From Chionoecetes opilio (Eukaryota > Arthropoda > Malacostraca > Decapoda > Majidae): DNA of 64,000 nucleotides. Below the pieces are notes generated by a model. It was given only the letters and a program-made list of their open reading frames with translations, was not told the origin of the DNA and ran no database searches. Below are positions 30,195 to 42,128 of this stretch, piece after piece. The stretch covers positions 130,568 to 194,567 of the forward strand of contig JACEEZ010003827.1 of NCBI GenBank assembly GCA_016584305.1. Direction: 5' to 3'. The position numbers and the translations under genes are program-made. Numbering within the stretch: the first letter of the stretch is position 1; every line of letters starts with the position of its first letter.

Positions 30195-30523
30195 ATGGCT
30201 GGGATCACATGGAGAGATGAAGTGTCCAGTGAAGAGGTGGCAAGAAAATGTGGATTGAAGGAGCCGAGTACAGTGCTGAGAGTAAGGCGATTGAGGTGGT
30301 TTGGGCACGTGAAGAGGCGAGAAGGTGCTGAGGCATTGGGGAGAGCTGTTAGACTGTAAATGCCAGGTCGCCGTCCACCGGGCAGGCCAAGGAAGACAAG
30401 GAGGCAGTGTTTTATAGAGGATCTGGCAGCATTGAGAAAAAGTTGAGGCAGTGGATAGAGATTGTTGGATGTGTATCGTCGGCCGTCTAACCTCATAAAA
30501 TGTGGGGAAAACTGACGTTAACA
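30195..30523 (+). mobile_element. RTE-like LINE ORF2 C-terminus
   Basis: Reads VRRLRWFGHVKRREGAEALG, then GRRPPGRPRKTRR .. DLAALRK, with one in-frame stop and a shift. The R.LrWfGHv.R and GrRp.GRP...w sequence is the usual C-terminus of many arthropod LINE ORF2 proteins. Ends GGCCGTCTAACCTCATAAAA. Confidence 0.8.
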
Positions 30524-30973
30524 GAAAAAAGAAGAAAAATGTTTTTGTAATTGTTGGTGTTAGTGACACCTGTGCATCCTTGACAGGGGTGCCTAACCCT
30601 CCCTTAGGTGTAAGATCTGGGTCAAATATACAGTTTATAGTACATTAATGTCATCTTGGAAACCAATTTTTCAAAGTCAAGACTGTTTTTAAGATCTGAG
30701 TCAAACTTCCTTTCGTCACTGATTGTTCATCACTGACTGGGTGTAAATATTATATCTGAAAGAAGGTTTTTTAAAGGGGATCTTTTTTGGGAAATATTCA
30801 GGTCGTCTGCAGAAAAATGTCTTCAGTTTAGGCTGGGCAAAATTCTAGTCGTTTAGGATTAAACCCATTGTAGCCATGCTTTTGTATCTGTGTGTCTTAT
30901 TTATTACATGTTTTGAGAGCCAAGATTGATTAGGGTGATTTACGTGAAATTTTGGAAAATATTTCATGTTGGT

Positions 30974-32463
30974 GTGCATAGTCAAGGAAGCTATAGAGTA
31001 CAAGGAAATCTGACTCCACAGTAAAGTTTGAAACCCGTACGGTGCTGCCATCTATGTCGAACACAGGGTGTCTCTCTAGCTTCCTTGGTGGCGATGGTGG
31101 TGGTACTTGCCTCGCCGCAACCCAAAACCATTGTGTTGCCTCAGAAAAATATTCATATTTCTTGGCTTTACTCATCTCTTACACAAGATAGGCCTATTTT
31201 GTTTGCATCAGTGAATCAGGCAGTGATTGTTCAACAACAACATACCATTCATAACTCAATAGGGTAAAAAATAAAGTCATGACTGACTATCACAGGAGTA
31301 GGCGAATTTTTAGGTTTTCAGTGCATTGAAATGTTGTACTCCTACCCGATATTACCAAGCTACCAGATGATATTTATGAAAGCTGAGCCTACCATCGTGT
31401 TCATAATACATTGCTGCATATCATGAGCATAAAAAAGTTACACTAAGACTACACTAATATTAAGATAATTGAAGGAAAGTAAAAGAGTGTATAAACAGTT
31501 TTTCTTGCTTATTTTGCTTCAACTCGCTGTAACTCCATCAGTTTTGGTCGCATTCAATTTTCAAGAACAGTTTCAAAATCCTTATACGTTTCCACTTCCT
31601 GTGGTATGTAGCACGTACCAATAAGGAAAAGAGTAGGTGGTCAAAATGGCTAAGAAAGTTAAACTACTACTGCAAACTGGCACAGTGACTGGTGAGCATT
31701 GCTCCCTATACAGGAGAGACTGTTCTCGGGAGAGCTATCAGAGGCTCCACCCGTCACGGTACCAGTTTGAAACAGTTTAACATTCTTAGCCATTTTGACC
31801 ACCTACCCTTTTCCTTATTGGTACGTGCTACATACCACAGGAAGCGGAAAAGTATAAGGATTTTGAAACAGTGCTTGAAAATTGAATGCGACCAAAACTT
31901 ATGGAGTTACAGCGAGTTGAAGCAAAATAAGCAAGAAAAACTGTTTATACACTCTTTTACTTTCCTTCAATTATCTTAATATTAGTGTAGTCTTAGTGTA
32001 ACTTTTTTATGCTCATGATATGCAGCAATGTATTATGAACACGATGGTAGGCTCAGCTTTCATAAATATCATCTGGTAGCTTGGTAATATCGGGTAGGAG
32101 TACAACATTTCAATGCACTGAAAACCTAAAAATTCGCCTACTCCTGTGATAGTCAGTCATGACTTTATTTTTTACCCTATTGAGTTATGAATGGTATGTT
32201 GTTGTTGAACAATCACTGCCTGATTCACTGATGCAAACAAAATAGGCCTATCTTGTGTAAGAGATGAGTAAAGCCAAGAAATATGAATATTTTTCTGAGG
32301 CAACACAATGGTTTTGGGTTGCGGCGAGGCAAGTACCACCACCATCGCCACCAAGGAAGCTAGAGAGACACCCTGTGTTCGACATAGATGGCAGCACCGT
32401 ACGGGTTTCAAACTTTACTGTGGAGTCAGATTTCCTTGTACTCTAGCTTCCTTGTGCATAGTC
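30974..32463. mobile_element. Large foldback element with 10 bp target duplication
   Basis: Two inverted arms of ~730 bp (30984-31710 and 31735-32453) about a short centre. Outer ends AAGGAAGCTATAGAGTACAA and TTGTACTCTAGCTTCCTT. Flanked by the direct repeat GTGCATAGTC at 30974-30983 and 32454-32463. Arms are near identical, so insertion or arm conversion is recent. Each arm contains the same 79-codon open frame (31028-31267 +, 32172-32411 -), of unknown meaning. A 10 bp duplication with long TIRs suits Mutator-like foldback elements. Confidence 0.88.
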
Positions 32464-32707
32464 CATCAGAAATAATGTGGATTTTAACACGTTTAATTTT
32501 TTTAATTTATATATAAACCAAGAACTCATTTATAAGAACATAGCATCTCTAGTCATGAGAAGAATATTGCTTTTCATTTGGCACACCAGAAGCTGTGATG
32601 CACTCTCATACTCTTTTCATTTGAGTCATTTTACTTTTTCTTTTTTCATTGCTCTTGGTTTTGTAGCCTCAATAGTATGTGTGTGGATGCATGGTGTATT
32701 CTGATAC

Positions 32708-33051
32708 TACAGGTTGAAGTTCCCAAACTCGGCAACCTCGGGACCAGCTCCGAGCCGAGTAATGGAATTTTCCGACTTTTAGAACGTAGATATATTAAGG
32801 GGAAAAAAAGCATGAAAATCACATGAAAAAATAACAGTGTACACAACTCTACAGTCACAACACCACTGAACAATAACAACAAACAAATCGGCGGGAGAAA
32901 CCAAGCGGCCTAGTGTGGCACCTAGCGGCCGACCCGGCAACTACGCGCCGGGTTTTGGGTGTTCTGCCGTGTTTTGGAAAATCCGGAACCATAGCCGAGT
33001 TTTGGGTGTTGCCGAGTCTTGGGATGCCGAGTTTGGGAACTTCAACCTGTA
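32708..33051. mobile_element. TIR MITE with perfect ~25 bp ends, TA target
   Basis: TACAGGTTGAAGTTCCCAAA at the left and the exact inverse TTTGGGAACTTCAACCTGTA at the right, continuing as CTCGGCA / TGCCGAG. TA on both sides. Interior is GC-rich (CGGCAACCTCGG; GAGTTTTGGGTGTTGCC). Tc1/mariner-pogo type by its ends. Confidence 0.85.
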
Positions 33052-33603
33052 TTCATAGCTCACGCGTGTGCCCGTTTGCACCGAGCAGTGTTGAGCAGGC
33101 TAGGGGCTGTGAAGTGCATTAGAGGACTCACAGTGTTGTACGTGATGTGTTCTTGACAAAGCTTGAGGTTGTTTCACGATTTCATTCGCAATATCCTGCC
33201 CCCATCTTACTCCTGCCCGTTCCAGTTCCTTCCCTCATTTGTCCTCTCTTTCCCGACCTCCCTGTCTTGCGGACATTCTCCCGGAATCCCCCTCCTTCTC
33301 CCTGGAAAATTTAACCTCCTTCCTCCAACAAATCCACATCCTGCATCTGATCTAACCATCCTGCTGTAACATTCCGTTCTTTCCCCTTCCCTCACCGTTT
33401 CGCTATTTTTCTATAACCCTGACCCTTTTTATGCTTTGCCATAGTGCCATATGACCTCTGATGTCTGGCACATTCACCTTTTTTGGCATTAAATCAACCA
33501 ATCAATCACGATTTCATTTTCTGATTCCCTATAAGGAAGGTGGTTGTTTATGTGTTGACTTATATGTGTGATTTCTGTCTTCCCTGTGTTGAGCCTATCA
33601 GCC

Positions 33604-33868
33604 TACTGTAGATAACACTATAGTCGCCAGTCACTCGCCACTGCACTAATGTCGCCAGGCGCCATATATTACGAATTTTAACAGCACTACAGACTTTTAT
33701 GTGCCACTGAAGAGACATGCACAGTAGTTTATATTATGTACATCACACCACATGTCTTCAGTGGCACATTATATATAGTCTATAGTGATGCTAAAATTCG
33801 TAATATATTGTGCCTGGCGACATTAGTGCAGTGGCAAGTGACTGGCGACTATAGTGTTATCTAGGGTA
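33604..33868. mobile_element. TACCGTAGATAACA TIR element, short palindromic copy
   Basis: TACTGTAGATAACACTATAG .. CTATAGTGTTATCTAGGGTA; two ~120 bp inverted arms (GCGCCATATATTACGAATTT / AAATTCGTAATATATTG). Internally deleted, foldback relative of the copies at 25233 and 34120. Confidence 0.8.
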
Positions 33869-34119
33869 GCCTACAGACATTATCCCTTGGTCTGACATCT
33901 TGGGCAAGGATTTCACCTCCACTCCTAGTATGAAATAAAGACTTAACCTTGAAAATGTTTATGGTTTTAGTTATGGTTTGTAACCTTTGAATTGCACAAC
34001 AAAGCCATTTTGAACATTTTTAGTGATTATAATAATGATATGATAATAATGGTGACAATAATGATGATGATAATGATAATAATAATGTTGATAGTAATGG
34101 TAATGTTAATACCTACTAT

Positions 34120-34586
34120 TACCGTAGATAACAGTATAGTCGCCAGCCGCCATACATTACGAATTATAGCCTCACTACTGAATTGTATGTGCCACTGAAG
34201 ATGATGCACAGTAGTTTATATCATGACTGTATAATCTACCCTGTTTCAGCGTTGTTTTATGCTTTGTATCTGCAAGTATATACGGTTTCAAATTTCGCTA
34301 CTCTTATTTTTTTCGGGCGACGACGACGGCGGAAGGACACTCATAACATAAACACTACTTGGCGACCTTATTATTGGTCGCCACTCTGGTGATATTTTTG
34401 TAATTTGTTCATTTATAGCCATAATAATTATGATACAGATGAAGACACAAAATGACACAGACTTTCCAGATAGCTTCTTCTAACTTTCCTGAAATCATGG
34501 ATATAGAAATGTTAGTATTAACGCCACCAGACGTCTGTGCATCGAAAAAAAACATTGTCCTGGCGACTTTAGTGTTATCTACGGTA
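34120..34586 (+). mobile_element. TACCGTAGATAACA TIR element, copy 2
   Basis: TACCGTAGATAACAGTATAG .. CTTTAGTGTTATCTACGGTA, full length, reverse of the copy at 25233. Confidence 0.85.
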
Positions 34587-34626
34587 GAGGACTACGACTA
34601 CGTAACTGTCAGGTAAACACCCATCA

Positions 34627-35600
34627 CCTCACCCATAGACCACTGTATACCTGGACTGCGCACGGAATATTGGCCTGTCACGCAAGGGCCTGTAATCGGA
34701 GGGCCGCTCGGATTCATATATATATATATATACGGATCATATAGACTGGTTTATCAGTATATATGATATACTGTAATCTTCATAAATGTTTGTTCTATAA
34801 TATCAAATAAAAAACAATAAAACACGGTAAAGAAATGCCATTACGAGACTGAAGAAATATGCATGAACTTAATTAATATTCACTTCAACTCCTCGCCAGT
34901 TAAAACTTTGAGAGTCAACTTTTATCATGAAGGGTATCAATAGAAGCGCAATTTTATTAGCTTTCCATTGCTATATTTCGTTATCTGATAAATGCATTAG
35001 AACCATGCATAAATCAGCGTTAACTAAATAAATAAAATCATCAATCGGGTAATTTTCCCGATTGATGAGGTTATTTATTTACTTATATATTTCGGTTTCT
35101 GATAAATGAATTAGTAACTTAGTATAACTTAGCGTTGACTAAATAAATAGCCTCATCAATTGGGAAAATTACCCGATTGATGATTTTATTTATTTAGTTA
35201 ACGCTAATGTATGCATGGTTCTAATTAATTTATCAGATAACGAAATATAGCAATGGAAAGCTAATAAAATTGCGCTTCTATTGATACCCTTCATGATAAA
35301 AGTTGACTCGCAAAGTTTTAAATGGCGAAGAGTTGAAGTGAATATTAAGTTCATGCATATTTCTTCAGAGTCTCGTAATGGCATTTCTTTAGCGTGTTTT
35401 ACTGTTTTTTATTTGATAATATTATAGAACAAACATTTACGAAGATTACAGTATATCATATATACTGATAAACCAGTCTATATGATAGTCCATAGACCAC
35501 TATATCTCTTTGTCGGGCGCCCCGCAGGCCCCTATGCAGCCCCGCAATTCAAAACATTGTCTCGTGCTCAGTCCAGGTATACAGTGGTCTATGCCTCACC
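34627..35600. mobile_element. Nested foldback element with 7 bp target duplication
   Basis: Ends CATAGACCACTGTATACCTG and CAGGTATACAGTGGTCTATG (34634, 35593), flanked by CCTCACC on both sides. Inside lies a second, longer inverted repeat (about 34728-35485; CATATAGACTGGTTTATCAG ..). Its centre is an AT-rich palindrome with CAATCGGGTAATTTTCCCGA. Confidence 0.82.
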
Positions 35601-35624
35601 ATAACCAAAATATTCCCAATAACG

Positions 35625-35935
35625 TGGGCGGACTATACACCGCAAACCACCGCAAACTACAGCAAACCACTCACAAACCACTGAAACTCCCTCACATTGC
35701 ATGCAAATCAATAGCAAAACATTAATATCTTAAAGCAAACTAACCACAATCCTCCAAAAACTACCACAAACCACCAAAAACTACCACAAACCTAACCTAA
35801 CCTTGTGGGTGGTTTGTGGTATTTTTTGGTGGTTTGTGGTTAGTTTGCTGAAAGATAGTAATGTTTTGCTATAGATTTGCATGCAATGTGAGGGAGTTTC
35901 AGTGTTTTGTGGGTGGTTTGCGGTGTTTAGTCCGA
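35625..35935. mobile_element. Palindromic element with TTAGG-type core
   Basis: Arms of ~145 bp: CACCGCAAAC, CTCCCTCACATTGCATGCAA, TAGCAAAACATTA and their inverse. The turn contains CCTAACCTAACC. The motif TGGTGGTTTGTGG is repeated. Confidence 0.75.
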
Positions 35936-36002
35936 CCGCAATAACGTGCCATGAGGTGAGTGTGGCTTATAGTAGTGTGTGTGTGGTGATGGCGTGGTGA
36001 TA

Positions 36003-36235
36003 GGGTTACAGGGAGTTTCGTACACAAGTTGTTGCGTACCCAGGTTTTGCTAGTTGTTTCGTACACTGATTTTGAGTTTTTTCGTACGTACCTAGTGTGT
36101 CGTTTCGTAACTCTAGTAGTCAAGTTCAACTCTGAGCTGAGTGTACGAAACGACTATGGTTTCATATAGACTAAGAAACAACTTTTTGGTGTATGAATCT
36201 ACTGGTGTACGAAACAACTTGTGACGTTCGTACAC
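36003..36235. mobile_element. TTTCGTACAC inverted-repeat element, copy 2
   Basis: Reverse copy of 9985-10170: GGGTTACAGGGAGTTTCGTA .. CGACTATGGTTTCATATAGA .. GTACGAAACAACTTGTG. Confidence 0.75.
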
Positions 36236-36369
36236 GTAAGCGTTGTGTAAGCGTTTTTTTGCGTTTTTTTAATGCGTTTCTGAAGTTATTTTGGTCATTT
36301 ATTGAAAAGAAAGTAATTTAACATTTAATAACACCGTATATTTAACCTTTACTTATTGATAATTCTTTT

Positions 36370-36800
36370 TCTATATCAAATTTAAGGGATTTATGTTTGT
36401 TTTAGTTTATTCCGTATTGTTTTATATATTAGTCATGCGCCTGGTGGGTATATTTCGTTTTATAAGGGTTTTGGTCAGAGTGGGTTTTGTTTACATTTTT
36501 AGTCGGCTATAATATTCCTTCCTAGTTGCGGTGATAGGTTGTGCGTGTGTCCCTAGTTGTTCATACACACTCTATGTAGTAGTGTGTGTCTGTATGACGT
36601 GTTTTTCATGTGTTTGGTAAAGGAAAACAGATGGCTGAGTGGATTAAAATGTTACGTTAATGAAAACAAAAGTGAAACATGGCTTTTTCGTGTCTACGTT
36701 AAACTGCTATCTGTAAGTGTTTTAAAGATACATACTTCATAGCAGGATTGGCTCATATGTTTCCACAATTTATAAAGCCTTCGTTAAAAAACAGATTTTT
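36370..36800. repeat. Diverged interspersed repeat, copy 2
   Basis: Colinear with 11330-11850: GCGCCTGGTGGGTATATTTC, GGTTTTGTTTACATTTTTAG, GACGTGTTTTTCATGTGTTT, ACAATTTATAAAGCCTTCG. Same orientation as copy 1. Confidence 0.5.
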
Positions 36801-37004
36801 GTCTGGGAAAAAATACGCTTTAAAATCGTCATCTGTTCACAACCAATACTTTATTAATTCACCGTTATTTATTGTTTTTCCATGGTGTACGTGTCACCTA
36901 TATATTGCCATTTTACATTTTCCGTGTTAATTCATCCATCATTTTGCGTATTTAATGTGTTTAATGAAGGGAAAAAGATTGTTTAGGAATCGGCCAGTTT
37001 GTGA

Positions 37005-37043
37005 TGACGTCACAGGCAGGCCGTGACGTCAGACGTGACGTCA
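37005..37043. promoter_or_regulatory. Cluster of three perfect CRE palindromes
   Basis: TGACGTCA at 37005-37012, 37024-37031 and 37036-37043. TGACGTCA is the consensus site of CREB/ATF bZIP factors. It lies beside a tRNA-like sequence and may belong to that SINE's body. Confidence 0.6.
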
Positions 37044-37063
37044 AGGCCGCCGCTCATATTTCC

Positions 37064-37133
37064 GCTTCGCCCGGGGATCGAACCCGGGACTTCTCGGTTG
37101 TGAACCGAGCGTGCTACCACTACACTACGAAGT
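37064..37133 (-). tRNA. tRNA-Val(CAC)-like sequence, probably SINE head or pseudogene
   Basis: Minus strand: acceptor ACTTCGT pairs with GCGAAGC except the first pair (A-C). D arm TGTAGTGGTAGCAC, anticodon arm CTCGG-TTCACAA-CCGAG (anticodon CAC), T arm CCGGG-TTCGATC-CCCGG. About 70 nt, with position 8 not T. The mismatches argue for a decayed gene or SINE. Confidence 0.5.
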
Positions 37134-37329
37134 ACCCTTACTGGGTATGTGTGTGTGTGTGACTGGCTGGTGGGCCCGAATATCATCCTGGCCAAGTGTA
37201 AGGTGTGTGTGTGTGTATGTGTGTGTAGGTAGTATTACTAAAACTAGGGATGATGTAGCAGCAAATTTATACTTAGCGGGACGATAATGAACAGAAGAAT
37301 CAGGCAGACGTTCATTATGTAGGAATAGT

Positions 37330-37620
37330 TCTCACGGCTAGTAATCAGGGTAGGTAGAACAAGAAGTAACGGATTCAAACTGGAAAAGTAGATTTAAAAA
37401 GGAAATAGGGAAAAACTGGTTCACAAATAGGGTGGTAAATTATTGGAATGGACTCAGTAGACAGGTAGTTAGTGCGGAGTCATTAGGGAGCTTTAAAAGG
37501 AGGCTAGACAGCTTTATGGATGGGGATAAAAGGTGGATGTAGGTAGTGTTAAGTATCAGGAACTACCTCGTGTAGGTCTCGCGGCCTCTTGTAGCTTCCT
37601 TATCTTCTTATGTTCTTATA
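37330..37620 (+). mobile_element. CR1/L2-like LINE C-terminus and 3' tail (best copy)
   Basis: GGTAGAACAAGAAGTAACGG, then coding remnants RFKKEIGKNWFTNRVVNYWN and SFKRRLDSFMDGDKR, and the 3' UTR GTAGGTCTCGCGGCCTCTTG .. TTATGTTCTTA. Best reference for the tail family in this window. Followed by a (TAA)n run at 37650-37675. Confidence 0.88.
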
Positions 37621-38340
37621 TGGACTGCCTGAAGAAAAAAAACCATAAAATAATAATAATAATAATAATAATAAAATAGATATGATATTAATTAATAATA
37701 GTATATAATAGCTCTAGTAGTATATGTCAGAGATACATTCCTGGTGGTGGACTGTGTCTATAAAGATGCTTGTAACTAATGGCGGCTAATCACCGATCAG
37801 CTGACTGTGCTCAGAGCTTTGGAGCAGCGTGTCTGGCCTCCTGCAGTCGCTTCCAACATTCCATAGATTTAGTCTAGTCTCTTAGTCTTAATTGACACCG
37901 TTGGGGGATGTGCGGCGTCAAAACAAATGGATAAGAACAGGTATAAGCCATCAGGTGCCCCGTTTAGGAAAATATGAAAATAAGAGAAGGAAAATCGCGG
38001 AAGCATCTATGTTATCTGTCAGTATGTTATGTGATGCAGGTAGTAAAATAGGGTAGTATAACGCAATGGTTTGTTAGCCTGTGTTGCTGTGCTATTTCAC
38101 ACAGGGCGAAATTAATCCGATTAGCAACTAGCATTGCATAATTCAAACAGTGATAGCATGCATCATTGCAATTTGCAAGTGTGTGTAGCCTGCAACAAAA
38201 CCATTACAACTTAACTAACCCATTACTGATTTGGTAGGTGACATCAACATGGTTTCCTTTGCTTGTATTGACTATCCTAGGTTCTGAACCCAATAAGGGA
38301 AGTTTCCAATGTTGTAGGCTAACTTAAAAGACTTCTAAAT

Positions 38341-38641
38341 CAGGGGTGCACCCAGGAATTTTTCGGGGGGTGGGCACAATTTTTTTTTCGCTAGCCAGTC
38401 TAGTAAACCCGCTAGATTTCTCGCTAGCCTCTGGATGGTATATTTGCCGGCCATAAGCTGATTCCCTTTTCAGGTTTAATGTCTTATTTCAGCTACTGAA
38501 ACAATAGTTTTGGTAGTGTTAGATGCTTGTCCAAGGCATTACATGAATCATTAGTGCGACCAAATGAAGGTAGGTGTTCGGGGTGGGGCATGGCCCGCTT
38601 GGCAAAGGGGGCTATGGGTGCCCCACCTGGGTGCGCCCCTG
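38341..38641. mobile_element. hAT-like TIR element
   Basis: CAGGGGTGCACCCAGG at the left and CCTGGGTGCGCCCCTG at the right, with long G-rich ends; ~300 bp, non-coding. CAGGGG...CCCCTG termini are usual for hAT elements. No clear 8 bp duplication seen. Confidence 0.65.
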
Positions 38642-39830
38642 GTCTATATTATGCTAATATTTTGTATTATTTGTGATATGTTGAGTCTTGTGGGATACCG
38701 TGCCTTCAATTAGCCAAATATTCTGTATTGGTTTCCTTCCTATTCTGAGAGTTAAGCTATTGTGCAATTGCGTGATTTTATTGTGCAACAAATATATTCA
38801 GTCAGACTAATATAATTATTTCATTGTAAATTCAGGGGCACTTCTGAAATATTTTGAAGCACCCCCTGACACTAGTCAGATGAGGAGCCTTCTACAATTG
38901 CCTTTTCTTACAATTGTTATAATTTTTATCTAGAGTAATTTGCTTCTCTATATTATTGGTACGTATAAACTACAATTTTCTCTATTTGTTTGTTTTTGTT
39001 TTGATGCATGTATAATGTGTATATACGTAACTGAAGTAAAATTTTCATTATTTTGGTATTTATGTTGTATATTCATGGTTCTATATATATTTTTTTATAA
39101 TTGTTGCATTGTTTGAAATGCTACGGATATATTTTTTTGGTTTCTAGTATCTTTATAAAAAAAAATATTTAGAGTGGAGTTTTGACTTTTTTGTGTGTAA
39201 AAGCGGAAGGGAAGGGGGGGGGGGGGGCGCCGAAGTTTGGGTTCGCCCAGGGCGCCACATAAGCCAGGACCGCCACTGTTCTTGTGTAATAACATATAAA
39301 TAATCCGACGTTGGTACAACAACCCGCGTGCCCTCCCTGCACCCCGCCACCCCGTGACCCCTGGCAACAAGCCACCAAGCCATTGAATCAGCGGCCTTGA
39401 ACACCTTGCCTCATAGTCACGCGTGCCAGGAAATTAACCGAGCTTGAGTTTCAGACTAAAACCTTCGTTCCCGCGCCCAGAACGCAGCTGCACTAATAAG
39501 CTGTGAGACAATAATGACGCGATAATTAAGCGTAATATAATAATGTCGTTTCATCGTGGTCGCCGTAATGAGGTTAGGGAATTACCTCCCGAGAAAGGGT
39601 TCAAAGGTGAGCGACAGCCTTAATCCGCACCGCCAAGAATCCTCCTGAGTGAAGCGGAGTCCGCCTGGGACCGGGAATGCGCTACAGCTGGATTGAAATG
39701 CCATGACCGAAGTTGTTACGTGAAAAAGAAATGAAACAATAAGGAAGTCTCATTATGATAAAGTTCCCGCCATTATAGCGAATTAATGTATTCTGCAGGG
39801 GTGTGTGAGCACTATAGTTGGGTCACAATG
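38642..39830. other. Intergenic, nothing coding seen
   Basis: AT-rich DNA. At 39205-39285 a G14 run and GGCGCCACATAAGCCAGGAC CGCCACTG look like a decayed hAT terminus. No exon-like ORF. Confidence 0.5.
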
Positions 39831-39913
39831 ATGTGTGTGTGTGTGTGTGTTGAATATTGCAAAATTTATCATCCGAATGGACATCTATCTAATATACTAT
39901 AGGAGTAGCCGTG

Positions 39914-39960
<47 letters not shown>

Positions 39961-40330
39961 TTGTCTGTTTTGCGTAGTCGAAACTGTAAATTCAATTTTG
40001 ATGAGAGTAGGCTCAAAAAATCGCAAATAAATCGTAGGTGGTAAGCGGCTTGGTCCCATGTCGATTGAATAATTTTGATGGGGGGTTTTGGGCTAAAAAC
40101 ACTTTTAGGAGTATTAGGTTACAGGAAAAACTCTGCGGTAACGTCTTGCCTCATTTCACAAACTCGGTAGACTATTGGACTTACCGTTTGCGTGCGTGTG
40201 TGAGTGTGTGTGTTGGAATCACACGGAACACAAAGGGTTGGAATCACACGGAACACAAAGGGTTGGAATCACACGGAACGTGGTCTACCCCGAGGCAGTT
40301 TGACCAGTGACAGCAACAACACGATTGGAG
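39830..40330. repeat. (GT)n, (CTGT)n and 25 bp tandem repeat
   Basis: A GT run at 39832-39850, (CTGT)n at 39911-39970, and three copies of GGAATCACACGGAACACAAA GGGTT at 40215-40285. The stretch between (GTCGAAACTGTAAATTCAAT ..) looks like a transposon remnant of unknown type. Confidence 0.75.
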
Positions 40331-40764
40331 TTTGCAATCACATGTTGTCTAATATATACTACTACTACAAACATCAATACATGGGTCTGAAGGGCCCACA
40401 AGCACTTGTCAGACACTATTATAATTATAAAGTCAACTTTCATAAAAGGTCACGGTGGTGCTTGAGGTACTGTGCAATAAAGGCACTCCAGAACCATTAC
40501 TCGGAACTAGATAATATTACTTACATAGATCACATTAATTCCACCTTTTTTATGTGCACTTAGAATATATTATAATCTAACATCTTATTGGGAGAATGAA
40601 ACAAAATTGATGCAGCGGCGAATAGAGAATAGAGCGGCAAATGACTCCTTCACACAGGGCAGAAGTTCTCAGGAAGGGTTCACTTCTGCAGCAGCGCGGT
40701 GGTAATAAATCTCCCGGCCGTCAGCATTCATTCTTTATAACTCAAGATCCCTTTTGTTATATGG

Positions 40765-41065
40765 CACTAAATCTTGTATAATGTCTGCTTCATGCCTTTC
40801 CTTGAAGCATCACGGCCCAGTATATATATATATATGTACACCCTTCCCTCGTTCCCAAAGCCTCTCTGCTGATTCATCTACAGGAAAAAAAGAGTGCATA
40901 GTGAAGCCTTTATCTGTTTTCACAAATCCTGTATAACGTCTGCTTCATGCCTTTCCTTGAAGCATCACGGCCCAGTACTCCCTTCCCTCGTTCCCGATGC
41001 CTCTCTGCTGATTCATCTACAGGAAAAAAAGATGCATAGTAGAGCCTTTATCTGTTTCACCCTTC
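40765..41065. repeat. ~150 bp tandem duplication
   Basis: Two copies of GTCTGCTTCATGCCTTTCCT .. GCATCACGGCCCAGTA .. CTGCTGATTCATCTACAGGA .. GCCTTTATCTGTTT. Confidence 0.9.
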
Positions 41066-41469
41066 CATCAGCCCCACATGCAGCTTCACCCTTGCTCAAA
41101 CTTGTCCCATATTTCCTTCTCTGCCCTCCCTCTTTTCTCAGCACACTGGATAACTGCGAATAACTCTCATCGGAAAAGTTGCAGAGTATTACACCGTTGC
41201 CATGAGCGTTGGTTGGGTGTTGCTGAGGGTTCAGGAATGTGGTGTTGTGTGTTGAGGAGTGAGTGACCGAGGTATACTGGTGGTGGTGGTGGAGACTTTG
41301 TGATCGTGCTATGAATGATGATGACGAGGGTTCCTGCTGGGGCTGAGGTATGTGTGGTGGTGTTGTAATAAGAGGTGATGGTGGTGTTAGGCAGGGATAG
41401 GAATAGAGAAGGTGTTGAAGGTTATGTTTCTCTCTATAGATACGAGTTTAGTATTGTTGAATGACTGTT

Positions 41470-41637
41470 AGTGCGTAGGTAGTTAGTGCGGAGTCATTAG
41501 AAAGCTTTAAAGGGAGGCTGGATAATTCATGGATGGGGATGAAAGGTGAATGTTAAGTGTTAAGTAACAGGAACTACCACGTGTAGATCTCACGGCCTCT
41601 TGTAGCTTCCTTATTTTCTTATGTTCTTATGTTCTAT
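41470..41637 (+). mobile_element. LINE 3' tail fragment
   Basis: GTAGGTAGTTAGTGCGGAGT CATTAG .. GGATGGGGATGAAAGG .. CACGGCCTCTTGTAGCTTCC TTATTTTCTTATGTTCT. Confidence 0.82.
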
Positions 41638-41881
41638 ACGACTACTTCCTCCTCCTCTTTCTTCTCTTCCTTCTTCCCTTCCTCTTTTCCTCCTTTTCGC
41701 CCTCCTTCCTTCGCCACCGCCACCTAACTCTTCCTCCAACTTCTCTTCCTGTAACCCCGAGGCCACCTGATTATGTTCCTGGGTAGTTCAAGGCTTGGGT
41801 TTCTTCGGGGTCTCTTGCAGGCGTAGACAAAGGCTAAGACCTGAAGCATTTGGAAACATACGTATTTCAATCATGGGAGCT

Positions 41882-42060
41882 TGTGTGTGTGTGTGTTGTG
41901 TGTGTGTGTGTGTGTGTGTGTGTGGCTGATGAGACCTGTATAGGAGGTTTAGTTAAGCACAGAGAGAGAAGAGTCCCTTTAGTGTGTTATTTTTAAGGGT
42001 TAAAGTGAAGCTGCAGGTCCGCTATAGCCTCCTCTTTTCTCCTCCCCTCGCCCCCCCTCC

Positions 42061-42128
<68 letters not shown>

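Noticed and set aside
31028..32411. Identical 79-codon frames in opposite orientation as a duplicated gene pair
   Set aside because: They are mirror images because they lie in the two arms of a foldback transposon; no recognised domain. Kept only as a note in that element.
37064..37133. Functional tRNA-Val gene
   Set aside because: Acceptor stem has an A-C first pair and position 8 is not T. It looks like a SINE head or pseudogene, so it was listed with low confidence only.
40204..40563. 119-codon frame ending in HYYNYKVNFHKRSRWCLRYC
   Set aside because: Partly a 25 bp tandem repeat; the remainder has no recognisable family or splice sites.
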